Origin: Anaeromyxobacter sp. Fw109-5
Lineage (GTDB): Bacteria; Myxococcota; Myxococcia; Myxococcales; Anaeromyxobacteraceae
DNA length: 64,000 nucleotides
Direction of reading: 5' to 3'
Assembly (NCBI RefSeq): GCF_000017505.1
Contig: NC_009675.1
Location: 2,294,001-2,358,000, forward strand
Part shown: positions 62,942-64,000 of the stretch, piece by piece
Layout of the letters: every line of letters begins with the position of its first letter
Numbering within the stretch: position 1 is the stretch's first letter
Program-made: the position numbers and the translations under genes
Notes under the pieces: model-generated
Seen by the model: only the letters and a program-made list of their open reading frames with translations
Told to the model about the DNA's origin: nothing
Databases searched by the model: none

Positions 62942-64000
62942 ATGAAGACGTTCCACGATCCCGAGGTGTTCGGCCGCGTCCGGCGGCTCCCCGTCCCGGT
63001 CTCCGCCGTCGTCGCCCGGCTCCGCGACGAGGCGCTCGCGCGCGGCGTGGACGTCGTGGATCTCTCGAGGGGAGGCCTGGACCGAGGCGCGTCGCCCGCC
63101 GTCGTGGAGCGGCTCCGCGAGGCGGTGGCCGACCCGCGGCTTCACGGTCACGCCGGCCCGCTCGGCCTGCCCGAGCTCCGTGCGGCGGCCGCTCGCTGGT
63201 GGAGCCGGCGGCACGGCGTCGAGGTGGACCCCGAGCGCGAGGTGCTCGTCACCCCCGGCTCGGAGGCGGGCCTCGGGCACGCGCTGCTCGCCCTCCTCTC
63301 CGAGGGCGACACGGTCCTCGTCCCCGCGCCGGCGTATCCCCTCCACGCGTACGGGGCCGTGCTGGCGGGCGCCGAGAGCATCCCGGTGCGCGCCGGGCCC
63401 GGGGTGGACTTCTTCGAATCGCTGATGGAGGCGACCGAGAAGGCGGAGAAGCGGCCGAAGGGCATCGTGGTGAGCTTCCCCGCCAACCCGACGGCGGCGG
63501 TCGCCACGCCGGAGCTGCTCGAGAAGGTCGTGAGGTTCGCGGAGGCGCGGGGCCTGTTCGTCCTGTCGGACCTCGCCCACGGCGAGCTCGTGTTCGACGG
63601 GGGGCGCGCCCCGGCGATGCTCTCCGTCCCCGGCGCGCGCGAGCGGACGCTCGAGTTCGTGTCGCTGGCGAGCAGCCATGGGATGGCGGGCTGGCGAGTC
63701 GGGTTCTGCGCCGGGAACCCCGCCCTCGTGGCCGCGGCCGCCCGCGTGACGGGTCACCTCGGCGGCGGCCCGTTCGGCGCGACTCAGCTCGCGGCGGTGA
63801 CCGCGCTCGACGAAGGCGACGCCGGCGTCGCCGCGACCCGCGAGCGCACCCAGCGGCGGCGCGACGCGCTCGTCGCCGCCCTCGGCGCGGCCGGGTGGCG
63901 GATCCCGCCCCCCGCCGCCACCCCGTTCGCGTGGGCGCCCGTCCCGGAGCCGTTCCGGGCGCTCGGCTCCCTCGAGTTCGCGCGGCGGCTGGTCGACGAG
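62942..64000 (+). CDS. aminotransferase-fold protein lacking the PLP lysine, truncated by the window end
   Basis: 353 residues visible; the 3' end lies outside the window. The fold matches class I/II aminotransferases (LGLPELRAAAARWW, VTPGSEAGLGHALLAL, FPANPTAAV with the Asn, SDLAHGELVFDG with the Asp, MAGWRVGF). The lysine that should precede MAGWR by four positions (S-K-x-x-x-M) is absent: the sequence reads LASSHGMAGWR, with Ser. Asp is kept, and the Tyr after it is His. Catalysis as an aminotransferase is therefore doubtful. ATG at 62942 gives a clean family-like start. 118 bases after the zinc-ribbon gene. Confidence 0.85.
   Translation, partial: MKTFHDPEVFGRVRRLPVPVSAVVARLRDEALARGVDVVDLSRGGLDRGASPAVVERLREAVADPRLHGHAGPLGLPELRAAAARWWSRRHGVEVDPEREVLVTPGSEAGLGHALLALLSEGDTVLVPAPAYPLHAYGAVLAGAESIPVRAGPGVDFFESLMEATEKAEKRPKGIVVSFPANPTAAVATPELLEKVVRFAEARGLFVLSDLAHGELVFDGGRAPAMLSVPGARERTLEFVSLASSHGMAGWRVGFCAGNPALVAAAARVTGHLGGGPFGATQLAAVTALDEGDAGVAATRERTQRRRDALVAALGAAGWRIPPPAATPFAWAPVPEPFRALGSLEFARRLVDE

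Overview
The window is about 64 kb of very GC-rich DNA (roughly 70 percent or more, with G or C at most third codon positions). It comes from a Gram-negative bacterium with lipoproteins and outer-membrane barrels. The gene content points to a myxobacterium close to Anaeromyxobacter: a CheY-linked histidine kinase fused to a sodium symporter, large Cys-rich surface proteins with a MYXO-CTERM-like tail, FecR-plus-adhesin operons, and many small zinc ribbons. That assignment is inferred from style and families, not from a marker search. Most of the window is ordinary chromosome. I see no prophage, insertion sequence, CRISPR array or plasmid backbone. There is one tRNA gene, tRNA-Thr(CGT), with encoded CCA at 36892-36967.

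Layout. 1-4.6 kb: transketolase and ribose-5-phosphate isomerase B on the plus strand face PTS enzyme I. 4.8-9.7 kb (minus): a four-gene signalling unit of a small two-helix membrane protein, a symporter-fused histidine kinase, a stand-alone receiver and a CBS/nucleotidyltransferase protein. 9.9-18.8 kb: single genes including a DmeF-type metal exporter, a short-chain dehydrogenase, a GyrI-like protein, a 59-residue Cys-rich protein, a rhodanese-like lipoprotein with an in-frame TGA, a hairpin-dense repeat, a STAS-like protein, a HAD phosphatase, MscL with a zinc ribbon, prephenate dehydratase, a beta-CASP nuclease coupled to a homocysteine methyltransferase, and a Nudix hydrolase. 18.9-23.7 kb: protein quality control (FtsH, a small sigma-1.1-like protein, GrpE, an HtrA lipoprotein). 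23.8-30.6 kb: an exported unknown, a PilZ protein, an ABC exporter pair and a large M6 metalloprotease.

30.7-37.4 kb: glutamate dehydrogenase diverging from ThrH, an OsmC protein, an AraC regulator coupled to a subclass B1 metallo-beta-lactamase, a GIY-YIG protein, a DUF2239 protein with palindromic sites, the tRNA and a small basic protein. 37.4-42.1 kb (minus): an alpha/beta hydrolase coupled to a 1206-residue peptidase/propeller/barrel surface protein that carries an expandable Pro-Thr minisatellite and dispersed repeats. 42.2-46.6 kb: zinc CDF exporter, unknown protein, RsmD, CoaD and an aspartate-type aminotransferase. 46.6-54.7 kb: a TMTC-like membrane TPR protein, a small barrel protein and a FecR/Ig-barrel/TIG-lipoprotein operon. 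55-64 kb: CarB, GreA with its own promoter and a leader terminator, RecG with a repeat-derived insertion, Pcm, a zinc-ribbon protein and a truncated aminotransferase-fold gene whose Schiff-base lysine position holds serine.

The observation I rate highest is the rhodanese-like gene at 12849-13238. A single in-frame TGA sits where I expect a cysteine from memory of the family, the reading frame stays open for 41 more rhodanese-like codons, and a 7-bp hairpin follows at the distance expected for a bacterial SECIS. It is a candidate selenoprotein that automatic annotation would cut to 88 residues.
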